Below the pieces are notes generated by a model that searched no databases, was not told the origin of the DNA, and saw nothing but the letters and a program-made list of their open reading frames with translations. From Kribbella sp. VKM Ac-2569 (GTDB lineage: Bacteria; Actinomycetota; Actinomycetes; Propionibacteriales; Kribbellaceae), in assembly GCF_004216905.1 (NCBI RefSeq), contig NZ_SGXJ01000001.1, positions 186,001-250,000 of the forward strand: DNA of 64,000 nt, in the 5' to 3' direction. A program made the position numbers and the translations under genes. This document shows, piece after piece, positions 1-8,830 of this stretch (position 1 is the first letter of the stretch; each line of letters begins with the position of its first letter).

Positions 1-793
1 GCAGCACTTTCTCGAAGCCGACGGACAGGATGCGGCCGATGTCGAGGATCAGCAGGATCACCGCGACCGGCACGATCGCCGGCAGGTCGATGTGCCACAT
101 CCGCCGCAAGCGGGACGCCCCGTCCACGATCGCCGCCTCGTGCAGCTCCGGCGGAACACTGGTCAGCGCCGCCAGGTAGATGATCGCGGCGAACCCCATG
201 GTCTGCCACGCACCCGACCAGACGAACAGATGCCGGAACATGCCCGAGTCGCCCATCACGTCGGTCGGACCGAACCCGAACAACCCGATCAGCTTGTTCG
301 TCACACCGGTGTTCGGGCTGGTCAGGACCACGAGCAGACCGACCACGACCACTGTGGAGATGAAGTGCGGCGCGTAGGTGATCAGCTGCGTCGTGCGGCT
401 GAACCACTTCTTCCGGACCGTGTTCAGGCACAGCGCGAGGATGATCGGCAACGGGAACGTCGCGACCAGTTCGTAGACGTGCAGATACACGGTGTTCTTG
501 ATCAGCCGCCAGAACTGGTACGACTCCACGAACCGGTCGAAGTACTTCATCCCGGCCCACGGGCTGCCCCAGATCCCGGACACCACGTTGTAGTCCTTGA
601 ACGCGATGATCACGCCGTACATCGGCCAGTACGCGAAGATGGCCAGCCAGATCAGCGGCAGCGCGAGCATCGCGTACAGCTGCCAGTTCCGGCGCATCCG
701 CAGACCGAGGCCGACCCTGGACTTCGCCACCCGAGTGCGCTTGTGACCGGCCGACCGCACCGACGACCTTGTCTCAGTTTCTGTTGTGGCCAC
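1..793 (-). CDS. Carbohydrate ABC transporter permease, LplB type (partial)
   Basis: Inner-membrane permease of a CUT1-type sugar importer. The C-terminus lies beyond the left edge, so about 264 codons are visible. The GTG start follows the usual pattern: a cytosolic Arg/Lys-rich N-terminus, a first membrane helix, then the family segment reading YWPMYGVIIAFKDYN. The EAA loop that docks the ATPase is present as EAAIVDGASRLRRMW. It lies 6 nt downstream of the second permease stop, so the two are one transcription unit with the binding protein. No ATPase gene is seen here; such systems often share an MsmK-like ATPase encoded elsewhere (family knowledge). Substrate unknown. Confidence 0.88.
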   Translation of the reverse strand, partial: MATTETETRSSVRSAGHKRTRVAKSRVGLGLRMRRNWQLYAMLALPLIWLAIFAYWPMYGVIIAFKDYNVVSGIWGSPWAGMKYFDRFVESYQFWRLIKNTVYLHVYELVATFPLPIILALCLNTVRKKWFSRTTQLITYAPHFISTVVVVGLLVVLTSPNTGVTNKLIGLFGFGPTDVMGDSGMFRHLFVWSGAWQTMGFAAIIYLAALTSVPPELHEAAIVDGASRLRRMWHIDLPAIVPVAVILLILDIGRILSVGFEKVL

Positions 794-799
794 GGTGCC

Positions 800-1738
800 T
801 CATCCCTTCAGGGAGCCGATCATGGCTCCCTTGACGAAGTGCTTCTGGACGAAGGGGTAGACCAGCAAGGGCGGGATCATGCCGATCACGATCAGCGAGT
901 ACTTCAGCTGCTGCTGCAGCTCCTGCATCTGCGCCAGCTTGCTGGTATCGGCCATCTGCGACGGGTCGACCTTGGTCTGGAGCAAGATCTGCCGCAGGAT
1001 CACCTGCAACGGGAACAGGTGCTCGTTGGTCAGGTAGATGAGCGCGTTGAAGAACGAGTTCCAGGAACCGACCGCGTAGAACAGCAGATTCACGGCGATG
1101 ATCGGCTTGCTCAGCGGCAGGACGACGCGCCAGAAGAACCCGAAGTCGCTGCAGCCGTCCACCTTCCCGGCCTCCACCAACTCCTCCGGGATCGTCACCA
1201 TGAAGTAGGTCCGGGTGATGATCACGTTCCAGACCGCCAGCGCCGTCGGCAGGATCATCGCCCACCGCGTGTTCAGCAACCCCAGCTCGTGCACGACCAG
1301 GTACGTCGGGATCAGCCCACCGCTGAACATCATCGTGAACACGAACGCCGCCATGATGATCCCTTTGCCCGGGAGCCCCTTCCGCGACAACGGATACGCC
1401 GCGAGCAGCGTCAGGACCGTGGCGACCACAGCGCCGACGACCGCGTAGAACACCGAGTTACCGAAGCCGGTGACGATCGACTTGTAGTCGAAGATCGCCT
1501 TGTACGCATCCAGCGTGAACCCGACCGGCCACAGCCACACCTCGCCGGCGGACACCAGCTTGGTGTTGCTGACGGAGGCACTGAGGACATAGACGATCGG
1601 GTACAGCACCGCCAGGCAGAAGAGCCCGAGAGCGGTGTAGATACAGGCCAGCGCGATCTTGTCGCTCTTGGTGTCCTGGATCGGCGCACCGGCCCCGAGC
1701 CGCTGCTCGTCCGGCGCCAGCGTCGTTCCCGCGCTCAT
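800..1738 (-). CDS. Carbohydrate ABC transporter permease, LplC/YtcP type
   Basis: Second permease of the sugar importer, 312 aa, with about six membrane helices and an EAA loop (VEAGKVDGCSDFGFF). It ends in the family-typical tail KHFVKGAMIGSLKG. The ATG start overlaps the stop of the upstream binding-protein gene as ATGA, which indicates translational coupling. A longer reading frame extends 29 codons further upstream into the binding-protein gene but has no support. Works with the first permease as a heterodimer. Substrate cannot be told from sequence. Confidence 0.9.
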   Translation of the reverse strand: MSAGTTLAPDEQRLGAGAPIQDTKSDKIALACIYTALGLFCLAVLYPIVYVLSASVSNTKLVSAGEVWLWPVGFTLDAYKAIFDYKSIVTGFGNSVFYAVVGAVVATVLTLLAAYPLSRKGLPGKGIIMAAFVFTMMFSGGLIPTYLVVHELGLLNTRWAMILPTALAVWNVIITRTYFMVTIPEELVEAGKVDGCSDFGFFWRVVLPLSKPIIAVNLLFYAVGSWNSFFNALIYLTNEHLFPLQVILRQILLQTKVDPSQMADTSKLAQMQELQQQLKYSLIVIGMIPPLLVYPFVQKHFVKGAMIGSLKG

Positions 1739-3483
1739 CCGTTGTACGTCTCGTAGGCGGCCTGCTGGAGTTCCAGATACGGCTTCACGCCGATCTTCTC
1801 GACCCGGCCCTTGTAGTCGTTCCACGCACCGTCGTCGTTGGGGTCGAGCTGCCCGGTGAGGAACTTGGCGAACGACTGGTTCACCTCGCCCTTGAGGTTG
1901 GTCCTCAGCTCCGCCTCTTGCGCAGCCTGGTCCTGGTCCAGGGTGACCGGCGGGAACTGCATCTCCGGCGGCTGCTTGTGCGGGAAGTACTTGTCCCTGG
2001 TCTGCTCGTAGAGCGGCTTCTCGAAGGTCATGTCCTTCGGGTTCACCCGCTCACTGAGCCGGAAGTCCTGGGACCGGTACATCGGGTTGTCCTGGCTCCA
2101 GTTGATGTTCTTCTGCGAGTTCCAGGTCGCGTCGAACCCGTAGACCGCCTGCTTGCCGTTGATCCCGAGCTCGCCCTTCTTCGCCCACGAGAACGCAGGA
2201 CCGCCGTACCCGCGCAGGATCGCCTCCAGCTCGTACTGGGCGTCGGCCCACTGGACCAACTGCTCCGGCTTGGCGCACTTCTTGGTGATCACCAGGTGGG
2301 CCACCTCGACGCCGACGCCGGTGTAGTCCCACGCCGCGTACTGGACGCCGTTCGGTCCCTTCAGCGGCGGGCAGGCCTCGTACTGGCGCCAGCGAGCCTG
2401 CGGGTCCTTCTGGTCGATGTCCAGGAAGACGCCCCAGTAGTTCGTCCGGGCGCCCCCGATCAGCGGCTTGCCGGACGCGTTGCCGTAGCGCTTCAGCTGG
2501 TCCTCGTCCGCGGTGAACACGTCCCGGTTGATCAGCCCGTCCTTGTACAGGCTGTTCACGAACTTCAGCCCCTCACGCCACTCGTCCTTGTCGAACGCGA
2601 CGTCGACCTTGCCGTCGCGAATCACCAGCCACGGCTCGCCCGGGTTGTAGAGGAACGGGTTCATGAAGAACGGGTCGATCGCGGAGTCCTTGTAGCCGGC
2701 GAACGGAATCGTCTTGCCGTTGCCCGCCAGGTCGGCCTTCTTGAACGCGCGCAGTACTTCCTGGAACTCGTCGGTGGTCTGCGGCATGGCCAGCCCGACC
2801 TGCTTGATCCACTCGGTGTTCAGCCAGGCGCGGCCGTCGCTGGCCCGGCAGTGGTAGCAGTCGTTGATGCCGGGGAACGAGTAGATCTTCTTGTCCGGCG
2901 CCTGGATCAGCTTGCGGGTGTCGGGGTAGTCCTTCATCGCCTGCTGCAGGTTCAGCGCGTACCCGTCGATGTACTGGCCGACATCGGTGAACAGTCCCTG
3001 CTGGCCGTACAGGAACAGTTGCGACCGGGTGAAGGCGATCCCGAGGAAGGCGTCCGGGATGTCGCCGGCGGCGATCATCGCGTTGACCTTGGTCATCACG
3101 TCGTCGTCAGTGCCGCCGACCTGCATCCATTCGATGTGGACCCCGGTCTTCTGCTCCAGCCACTTGGTGAACGCGTTGGTCTTCCAGTCGCCGATCGTGA
3201 CGTCCTGCTTGACCACGATCTTGAACGTGACCTTCTCGGACGTGATCGGCTTCAGTTGGCGGGCGATCGGGCCGACGTACCCGTCCGGGTACTGCACCGT
3301 CGTCAGCTTCGGGCCGAGCGTGACGCTGGGCGCCGCGGCGCCCGAACCTGGGGCTGCGCTGTTGGCATTGCTCGAGCCGCTGCACGCGCTGAGCACACCG
3401 CCACCGGCGGCCGCGGTCAGTCCGAGTGCGCCGGCGATAAGTGATCGGCGGCTGAGTCCCGGGCGTGCGTGATCGTTCGGCAT
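1735..3483 (-). CDS. Extracellular solute-binding lipoprotein of the sugar ABC importer
   Basis: Binding protein of 582 aa, the large LipO/YtcQ-like form that goes with LplB/LplC permeases. The N-terminus has a twin-arginine segment (SRRSLIAGALG) and a lipobox LSAC, so it is probably a Tat-exported lipoprotein anchored on the outer face of the membrane. The start is fixed by a strong Shine-Dalgarno AGGAGG just upstream of ATG. A longer frame to 3780 runs through the promoter and operators and is rejected. It is first gene of the importer operon. The ligand is probably an oligosaccharide (inference from family). Confidence 0.9.
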   Translation of the reverse strand: MPNDHARPGLSRRSLIAGALGLTAAAGGGVLSACSGSSNANSAAPGSGAAAPSVTLGPKLTTVQYPDGYVGPIARQLKPITSEKVTFKIVVKQDVTIGDWKTNAFTKWLEQKTGVHIEWMQVGGTDDDVMTKVNAMIAAGDIPDAFLGIAFTRSQLFLYGQQGLFTDVGQYIDGYALNLQQAMKDYPDTRKLIQAPDKKIYSFPGINDCYHCRASDGRAWLNTEWIKQVGLAMPQTTDEFQEVLRAFKKADLAGNGKTIPFAGYKDSAIDPFFMNPFLYNPGEPWLVIRDGKVDVAFDKDEWREGLKFVNSLYKDGLINRDVFTADEDQLKRYGNASGKPLIGGARTNYWGVFLDIDQKDPQARWRQYEACPPLKGPNGVQYAAWDYTGVGVEVAHLVITKKCAKPEQLVQWADAQYELEAILRGYGGPAFSWAKKGELGINGKQAVYGFDATWNSQKNINWSQDNPMYRSQDFRLSERVNPKDMTFEKPLYEQTRDKYFPHKQPPEMQFPPVTLDQDQAAQEAELRTNLKGEVNQSFAKFLTGQLDPNDDGAWNDYKGRVEKIGVKPYLELQQAAYETYNG

Positions 3484-3520
3484 GGTTCCTCCTAGGCGGC
3501 GGGGTCGGAACGGAGACGCA

Positions 3521-3555
3521 ATATCCGATAGCGATATCCGATAGGATCTCGGATC
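3521..3555. promoter_or_regulatory. Tandem 10-bp repeats upstream of the sugar ABC operon
   Basis: ATATCCGATA occurs exactly at 3521-3530 and 3534-3543, a 13-bp period, followed by a diverged inverted relative ATCTCGGATC at 3546-3555. It sits 38 bp upstream of the lipoprotein start, where a repressor or activator would act. The cognate regulator is not in the window. Confidence 0.4.
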
Positions 3556-3644
3556 TTTGCCCGGGAGAATGACATAGAAAGCGACCCGACGGAAGGCTTC
3601 GTTCGATACCGATCGGGATCGGTCAGTCACTGTTCGTAAGTTGC

Positions 3645-3662
3645 GCGGCAAACGCTTGCCGC
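3645..3662. promoter_or_regulatory. LacI-type operator (CG-centred palindrome)
   Basis: 18-bp palindrome GCGGCAAACGCTTGCCGC with one mismatched pair and a central CG, the hallmark of LacI/GalR-family sites. It lies between the divergent sugar ABC operon and the Nudix gene. LacI regulators commonly control CUT1 importers. No LacI gene is in view, so the regulator must lie to the left or elsewhere. Confidence 0.5.
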
Positions 3663-3732
3663 TTGCGTAGACCCACCCAAATTTCTTGCGGCGAAGAAAG
3701 TCCTGGACGCCGGCCTCGGTAGGGTTCTGGGC

Positions 3733-4206
3733 ATGCCGACGCCGAAATTCGTCCTCGACCTGCGCGAGAAGATCGGGCACGACCTGCTGTGGCTGAGCGG
3801 GCTGACCGCGGTCGTGCTCAACGACCGGGACGAGGTGCTCCTCGTCAAGCGTGCCGACAACGGCCGGTGGAGTCTGGTCGCCGGCATCCTCGAGCCGGGC
3901 GAGCAGCCGGCTGTCGGGCTGGTACGCGAGATCCAGGAGGAGACCGCTGTCGAGGCAGTCGTCGAGCGCCTGGTCAGCGTCGAGTCACTCCCACCCGGCA
4001 GCTACCCCAACGGCGACCAGGTCCAGTTCCTCGACCTCTGCTTCCGCTGCCGCCCGGTCCGCGGCGAGCCCCGAGTCAACGACGACGAGTCCCTCGACGT
4101 CCGCTGGTGGCCCCTGAACGACCTCCCAGACCTGACGGACCGGGAGAGAGTCTGCATCGAGCGAGCGCTCTCCCCCGGCCTGCAACCGGTGTTCGCAACC
4201 TCTTAG
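3733..4206 (+). CDS. Nudix hydrolase
   Basis: 157-aa Nudix-fold pyrophosphohydrolase. The Nudix box is GILEPGE followed seven residues later by REIQEETAV at about residues 55-77; it matches GX5EX7REUXEEXGU except that the last Gly is Ala. The protein has the layout of NADH pyrophosphatase/MutT-like 8-oxo-dGTP enzymes, but no zinc ribbon or substrate motif gives the exact nucleotide. Its stop overlaps the polA stop by 3 nt, tail to tail. AGGG lies 8 nt upstream of ATG. Confidence 0.88.
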   Translation: MPTPKFVLDLREKIGHDLLWLSGLTAVVLNDRDEVLLVKRADNGRWSLVAGILEPGEQPAVGLVREIQEETAVEAVVERLVSVESLPPGSYPNGDQVQFLDLCFRCRPVRGEPRVNDDESLDVRWWPLNDLPDLTDRERVCIERALSPGLQPVFATS

Positions 4207-6932
4207 TGGGCCGCTTCGTGCCAGGTGCGGCCGACCCCGACAGATACGTCTAGCGGGACGGCCATGTCGACGGCGTGGCCCATGTCGTGGCGGACCAGGG
4301 TCTCGAGGGGTTCGCGTTCGCCGGGGGCGATCTCGAAGACGAGTTCGTCGTGGACCTGGAGGAGCATCCGGGACTTCAGGCCGGACTCGCGCAGCGAGCG
4401 CTCGACCTTCAGCATCGCCATCTTGATGACGTCCGCGGCCGACCCCTGGATGGGCGCGTTCAGCGCCATCCGCTCAGCCATCTCGCGGCGCTGCCGGTTG
4501 TCGCTGGTCAGGTCCGGCAGGTACCGCCGGCGACCCAGGATGGTCTCGGTGTACCCGGTCTTGCCGGCGTCGATCACGATCGACCGCAGGTAGTCCCGGA
4601 CCCCGCCGAAGCCCTCGAAGTACTCGTCCATCAGGCCCTTGGCCTCGTCGACGCCGATCTTCAGCTGCTGGCTCAGCCCGTACGCCGACAGGCCGTACGC
4701 GAGCCCGTAGTTCATCGCCTTGATCTTCGCGCGCTGCTCCTGAGTCACCGCGGACGGCTCCACCGAGAACACCCGGGACGCGGTCACCGAGTGGAAGTCC
4801 ATCCCGGAGTTGAACGCGTCGATCAGGCCCTGGTCCTGCGACACGTGCGCCATGATCCGCATCTCGATCTGGCTGTAGTCCGCCGACATCAGCGACTCGT
4901 TGCCCTCTCCGACCACGAACGCCTGCCGGATCCGGCGGCCCTCCTCGGTGCGGATCGGGATGTTCTGCAGGTTCGGCTCGGTCGAGCTCAGCCGGCCGGT
5001 CGCCGCGATGGTCTGGTTGAACGTCGTGTGGATCCGGCCGTCGCGCGGGCTGATCGTCTTCAGCAGCCCCTCGACCGTCTGCCGCAGCCGGGTCGCGTCC
5101 CGGTGCGCCAGCAGGTACGCCAGGAACGGGTGCTCGGTCTTCTCGAACAGCGCCTGCAGCGAGTCCGCGTCCGTGGTGTACCCGGTCTTGGTCCGCTTGG
5201 TCTTCGGCATCTGCAGCTCGTCGAACAGCACCACCTGCAATTGCTTCGGCGACCCGAGGTTGATCTCCTTGCCGATCACCTCGTACGCCGCCGTGGCCGC
5301 TTCCCGTACGCCGGTGGCGAACCGCGCCTCGAGCTCCTCCAGGTACGCCCGGTCGACCGCGATCCCGTCCCGCTCCATCGCGGCGATCACCTGGATCAGC
5401 GGCAGCTCGACGTCCGCGAGCAGCGCCGTACCGGCCTGCTTCTCGAGCTCTGCGTCGAGGGTGTCGGCGAGGTCCGCGATCGCGCGGGCGCGCAGCATCG
5501 TGTGGTCCGCGGCCGGCCCGCCCTCGACGTCGTCGAAGCTGAGCTGGCCGTTCTCGGCCTCCTCGTTGCGCAGCTCGCGCTTGAGGTACCGAACGGTCAG
5601 GTCGGCTAGGTCGTACGCCCGCTGGTCCGGGCGGACCAGGTACGCACTGAGCTGGGTGTCCGAGCTGAGGCCCGCGAGGGTCCAGCCGCGCTCCAGGAAG
5701 CCGAGCAGCGGGCCGTTCACGTCGTGCAGCGCCTTCGGCTGCTTCTCGTCGGCGAGCCACGCGGCCCACGCCGACTCGTCGTCCGGCGTCATCGTGGTCG
5801 GGTCGAACCAGGCCGCCGCACCGGACGTGTTCGCCAACGCCAGACCGGTGATCTGACCGGTCCCGCCGCCCCAGCTGCCCTGCACCGCGACACCGACGCG
5901 GTCACCGCCGCTCACGTGCTCCTTGAGCCAGGCCCCGACCTCGCCCGGCTTCAGCTGCACGCCGTCCAGCTCGAACCCGTGGTCGACGGCCGCGTCGACC
6001 TCCTCGTGCTCGGCGACCAGCCGCTCGCGCAACACCCGGAACTCCAGGCTGTCGAACAGCGTGTGCACCTTCTCCCGGTCCCACGGCACCCGGGCCAGGT
6101 CGTCCACCGAGACGTCCAGTGTCAGGTCGCGGACCAGCTCGTTGATCTGCCGGTTCCGGATCACGTCGGAGAGGTGCTCGCGCAGCGACTCGCCCGCCTT
6201 GCCCTTGATCTCGTTCACCCGGTCGATCACGTCGTTCAGCGAGCCGAACTGGTTCAGCCACTTGGCCGCCGTCTTCGGGCCGACCCCGGGAACGCCGGGC
6301 AGGTTGTCGCTGTGCTCCCCCACCAGCGCGGCGAGATCCGGATACATCCGCGGGCCGACGCCGTACTTCTCCTCGATCGCGGCCGGGTCCATCCGGGCGA
6401 TCTCGGACACGCCACGCTTCGGGTACAGCACCGTGACGTCCTCGCTGACCAGCTGGAACGAGTCCCGGTCACCGCTGCTGATCAGCACCTCGAAGCCCTG
6501 CTCGGACGCCTGCGTGGCGAGCGTCGCGATGATGTCGTCGGCCTCCCAGCCGTCGATCTCCGTGGTCGGGATCCGGAGCGCCTCCAGCACCTCCTTGACC
6601 AGCGAGATCTGCCCCTTGAACTCGTCCGGCGACTTTGACCGGCCGGCCTTGTACTCCGTGTACTGCTCGGAGCGGAAGGTCTTGCGGGACACGTCGAACG
6701 CGACGCAGATGTGCGTGGGCTGCTCGTCGCGCAGCATGTTGATCAGCATCGAGGTGAACCCGTACACCGCGTTGGTGTGCTGCCCGGTGGTGGTGGAGAA
6801 GTTCTCCACCGGGAGCGCGTAGAACGCCCGGTACGCCAGGGAGTGCCCGTCCAGCAGCAGGACCCGCGGTCGCCCGGTGCCCGGGGTCGCGGAGTCCTTG
6901 GTCATCGTCGAAGTGTCAGTATCTGGAGCCAC
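4203..6932 (-). CDS. polA: DNA polymerase I
   Basis: Repair and Okazaki-fragment polymerase, 909 aa. Domains in order: 5'-nuclease (about 20-310, with DGHSLAYRAF and the helix-hairpin-helix PGVPGVGPKTA), a 3'-5' exonuclease-fold region (about 330-500), and the polymerase domain with motif A DYSQIEMR, motif B RAKIKAMNYGLAYG and motif C QVHDELVFE. The exonuclease metal motif (DxE) is replaced by VAVQGSW, so proofreading is probably absent, as known for mycobacterial PolA. The GTG at 6932 sits 6 nt after a TAGAGT -10 box, which fits a leaderless start. An in-frame ATG at 6905 is the alternative. Confidence 0.95.
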   Translation of the reverse strand: MAPDTDTSTMTKDSATPGTGRPRVLLLDGHSLAYRAFYALPVENFSTTTGQHTNAVYGFTSMLINMLRDEQPTHICVAFDVSRKTFRSEQYTEYKAGRSKSPDEFKGQISLVKEVLEALRIPTTEIDGWEADDIIATLATQASEQGFEVLISSGDRDSFQLVSEDVTVLYPKRGVSEIARMDPAAIEEKYGVGPRMYPDLAALVGEHSDNLPGVPGVGPKTAAKWLNQFGSLNDVIDRVNEIKGKAGESLREHLSDVIRNRQINELVRDLTLDVSVDDLARVPWDREKVHTLFDSLEFRVLRERLVAEHEEVDAAVDHGFELDGVQLKPGEVGAWLKEHVSGGDRVGVAVQGSWGGGTGQITGLALANTSGAAAWFDPTTMTPDDESAWAAWLADEKQPKALHDVNGPLLGFLERGWTLAGLSSDTQLSAYLVRPDQRAYDLADLTVRYLKRELRNEEAENGQLSFDDVEGGPAADHTMLRARAIADLADTLDAELEKQAGTALLADVELPLIQVIAAMERDGIAVDRAYLEELEARFATGVREAATAAYEVIGKEINLGSPKQLQVVLFDELQMPKTKRTKTGYTTDADSLQALFEKTEHPFLAYLLAHRDATRLRQTVEGLLKTISPRDGRIHTTFNQTIAATGRLSSTEPNLQNIPIRTEEGRRIRQAFVVGEGNESLMSADYSQIEMRIMAHVSQDQGLIDAFNSGMDFHSVTASRVFSVEPSAVTQEQRAKIKAMNYGLAYGLSAYGLSQQLKIGVDEAKGLMDEYFEGFGGVRDYLRSIVIDAGKTGYTETILGRRRYLPDLTSDNRQRREMAERMALNAPIQGSAADVIKMAMLKVERSLRESGLKSRMLLQVHDELVFEIAPGEREPLETLVRHDMGHAVDMAVPLDVSVGVGRTWHEAAH

Positions 6933-6938
6933 ACACCG

Positions 6939-6944
6939 ACTCTA
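6939..6944 (-). promoter_or_regulatory. -10 box of leaderless polA promoter
   Basis: TAGAGT read on the minus strand is followed by exactly 6 nt and the GTG start, which places the transcription start at the first base of the codon. No clear -35 at 17-18 bp; GTGACA sits 20 bp upstream. Confidence 0.4.
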
Positions 6945-6954
6945 GTGGTTCCCA

Positions 6955-6983
6955 CCGACAGTTCTGTCACAGCCGCGTACTCT
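6955..6983 (+). promoter_or_regulatory. Leaderless promoter of the thioesterase gene
   Basis: -35 CCGACA (6955-6960), 17-bp spacer, -10 TACTCT (6978-6983), 6 nt, then GTG at 6990. The geometry puts transcription start on the start codon. It is back to back with the polA -10 box inside a 57-bp intergenic region. Confidence 0.45.
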
Positions 6984-6989
6984 GCTTGC

Positions 6990-7409
6990 GTGACTGATCA
7001 AATGAACCTGGGACCGGGCATGGGCATGGAGGGCACACTCCTCCAGCTGATGGGAATCGTTGTCAGCGAAGCGTCACCCGAACGGGTCGTCGCGACGATG
7101 CCGGTCAAGGGCAACACACAGCCGTACGGTCTGCTGCACGGCGGCGCGTCCTGTGTGCTGGCCGAGAGCCTCGGCTCGATCGGGTCGGCGCTGCACGCGG
7201 CGACGTCCGGGAAGGTCGCGGTCGGCGTCGACATCAACGCGACCCACCACCGCGCGGTCCGCGACGGGGTCGTCACCGGCGTCGCGACACCGATCTACCT
7301 CGGCCGGACCACCACGTCGTACGAGGTGGTCGTCACCGACGACCGGGACAAGCGGGTGTGCACCGCCCGGATCACTTGCCAGCTGATTCAGGCTCCGCCC
7401 GGGAGCTGA
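6990..7409 (+). CDS. Hotdog-fold thioesterase, PaaI family
   Basis: 139-aa acyl-CoA thioesterase of the single hotdog-domain type. The active-site segment is LLHGGASCVLAESLGS, with the HGG turn and the Glu that acts as general base in the PaaI/MenI group. It may hydrolyse an aromatic or small acyl-CoA; similar proteins include 1,4-dihydroxy-2-naphthoyl-CoA thioesterases, and the substrate is not decidable here. The GTG start is chosen because a well-spaced -10 lies 6 nt upstream and there is no Shine-Dalgarno. The longer frame from 6711 overlaps polA and is rejected. Confidence 0.88.
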   Translation: MTDQMNLGPGMGMEGTLLQLMGIVVSEASPERVVATMPVKGNTQPYGLLHGGASCVLAESLGSIGSALHAATSGKVAVGVDINATHHRAVRDGVVTGVATPIYLGRTTTSYEVVVTDDRDKRVCTARITCQLIQAPPGS

Positions 7410-7965
7410 CCGCGCGACGGGCGACCGCGGAGCGGCGCGACGAGAGCAGGGCGAGCAGGTTCGGCGCGTGCTCGGCGGTGAGCCGCCGGCGCACGGTGTG
7501 GGTGTTCGCGAAGCGCAGTACGCCGGCCTGCCCGAGGCCGAGGCGGGCGAGGAAGCGGTTCGCCTCGCGGGCGATCGCGGGCGCGACCACGGCCAGGTGG
7601 ACACAGCTCTCGTGCTCGGCCCAGGTGACCGCTTCCGCGATCAGCGCCTTGCCGAGGCCGTGCCGGCGGGACGTGTCGCTGACGTGCAGGTACTCGACCG
7701 TGACAGTCGAGTCGTCGTGCAGCGGACTGATCATGGTCCGGCGCAGATACGCCATACCGTGCACCTCGCCGTCCAGCTCGACCACCAGCAGCCGGCCGAA
7801 CGGGTCGTCCAGATGCTTGCTGACGGCAACCTCGGCGGCCGCGGGCGACGGCGGCGCCGGGAGCCGGGACGGTAGACCGGCAGCTGTGCTGAGCTCACGC
7901 CAGAGCGCCACCAGCGCGTCGGCGTCGCTCGGCCGGGCGTCCCTCACCTCGACGGCTGCCACCAC
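7372..7965 (-). CDS. GNAT family N-acetyltransferase
   Basis: 197-aa single-domain GNAT. Acetyl-CoA-binding motif A is visible around VSDTSRRHGLGKALI and motif B around EANRFLARLGL. The substrate is unknown. The GTG at 7965 is chosen because GGAGG lies 5 nt upstream; a GTG 8 codons earlier (7989) is possible. The last 38 bp overlap the end of the convergent thioesterase gene, which leaves no room for a terminator between them. Confidence 0.82.
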   Translation of the reverse strand: MVAAVEVRDARPSDADALVALWRELSTAAGLPSRLPAPPSPAAAEVAVSKHLDDPFGRLLVVELDGEVHGMAYLRRTMISPLHDDSTVTVEYLHVSDTSRRHGLGKALIAEAVTWAEHESCVHLAVVAPAIAREANRFLARLGLGQAGVLRFANTHTVRRRLTAEHAPNLLALLSSRRSAVARRAVSSRAEPESAGK

Positions 7966-8077
7966 AGCGACCTCCAGGGTCCAGTCCACCCCCGAGGTGA
8001 ACAGACGGGCGGATACGCTCGTCCTCGCGCAACAGTAGGCCCTCGGGGGTCACATGCAAAGCTGACCACAGATGTCC

Positions 8078-8083
8078 GGAGGG
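8078..8083 (+). promoter_or_regulatory. Shine-Dalgarno that decides a TTG start
   Basis: GGAGGG lies 6 nt before TTG at 8090, whereas the in-frame ATG at 8072 lies upstream of this site and has no Shine-Dalgarno of its own. Confidence 0.6.
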
Positions 8084-8089
8084 ACCAGT

Positions 8090-8830
8090 TTGTTCATCGG
8101 AATCGGGACCGTCGTGAACGTCGCGACAGTGCTGCTGGGTTCGGTACTCGGCGTGCTCGTCGGACACCGGCTCAGTCACCGCACGAGGGACCTCGTCACC
8201 GACGCGATCGGCCTGGTCACGCTGCTCATCGCAATTTCTGCCGCACTCACCGTCGGCGACCACGCACTCAGCGACGCCGTCGGCGACAGTGCTCCGATCC
8301 TGATCGTGCTGGGCGCGATGCTGATCGGCGGAATCGCCGGGTCGCTGCTCCGGATCGAGCAGCGGCTGGAGGGCTTCGGCGCGTGGATACAGCGCCGGTT
8401 CGACCGCGGCGAAGGGCAGAACACGTTCGTCGAAGGGTTCGTGTCCGCGTCGATGGTGTTCTGCGTCGGCCCACTGACGTTTCTCGGCGCGCTGTCCGAC
8501 GGACTCGGCCGCGGAGCGGATCAGCTGTTTTTGAAGGCGGTTCTGGACGGCTTCACGTCGATCGCCTTCGCCGCGTCGTTCGGCTGGGGCGTCGCCGCGT
8601 CGGCCTTGGTCGTCCTCGTCGTACAGGGCCTGATGACGGCCGTCGGCGCCGTACTGGGCGACGTACTGCCGGAGGCTCATGTGACGGCACTCGGCGCGAC
8701 AGGTGGCGTGATGCTCATCGGTGTGGCGCTGCGGCTGCTCAAGCTGAAGCAGGTGGCCGTCGCCGACCTGCTACCGGCCCTGATCGTGGCGCCGCTGCTG
8801 GTTCAGTTGCTCGTTGTCATCCGCAACTGA
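8090..8830 (+). CDS. DUF554 family membrane protein (YqgA-like)
   Basis: 246-aa integral membrane protein with about seven hydrophobic helices. It opens with the family pattern IGTVVNVATVLLGSVLG and has the conserved FVSASMVFCVGPLTFLGAL segment in the middle. DUF554/YqgA proteins are of unknown function and are proposed transporters. The start is taken at TTG because GGAGGG is 6 nt upstream and the homologues begin at this point; the ATG 18 nt earlier would add six residues (MSGGTS). Its stop codon lies inside a terminator stem. Confidence 0.85.
   Translation: MFIGIGTVVNVATVLLGSVLGVLVGHRLSHRTRDLVTDAIGLVTLLIAISAALTVGDHALSDAVGDSAPILIVLGAMLIGGIAGSLLRIEQRLEGFGAWIQRRFDRGEGQNTFVEGFVSASMVFCVGPLTFLGALSDGLGRGADQLFLKAVLDGFTSIAFAASFGWGVAASALVVLVVQGLMTAVGAVLGDVLPEAHVTALGATGGVMLIGVALRLLKLKQVAVADLLPALIVAPLLVQLLVVIRN

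Noticed and set aside
92..1756. 554-aa plus-strand frame over both sugar permeases
   Set aside because: Shadow of two overlapping minus-strand permease genes.
4275..5609. 444-aa plus-strand frame inside polA
   Set aside because: Antisense shadow of a conserved gene, no domain.
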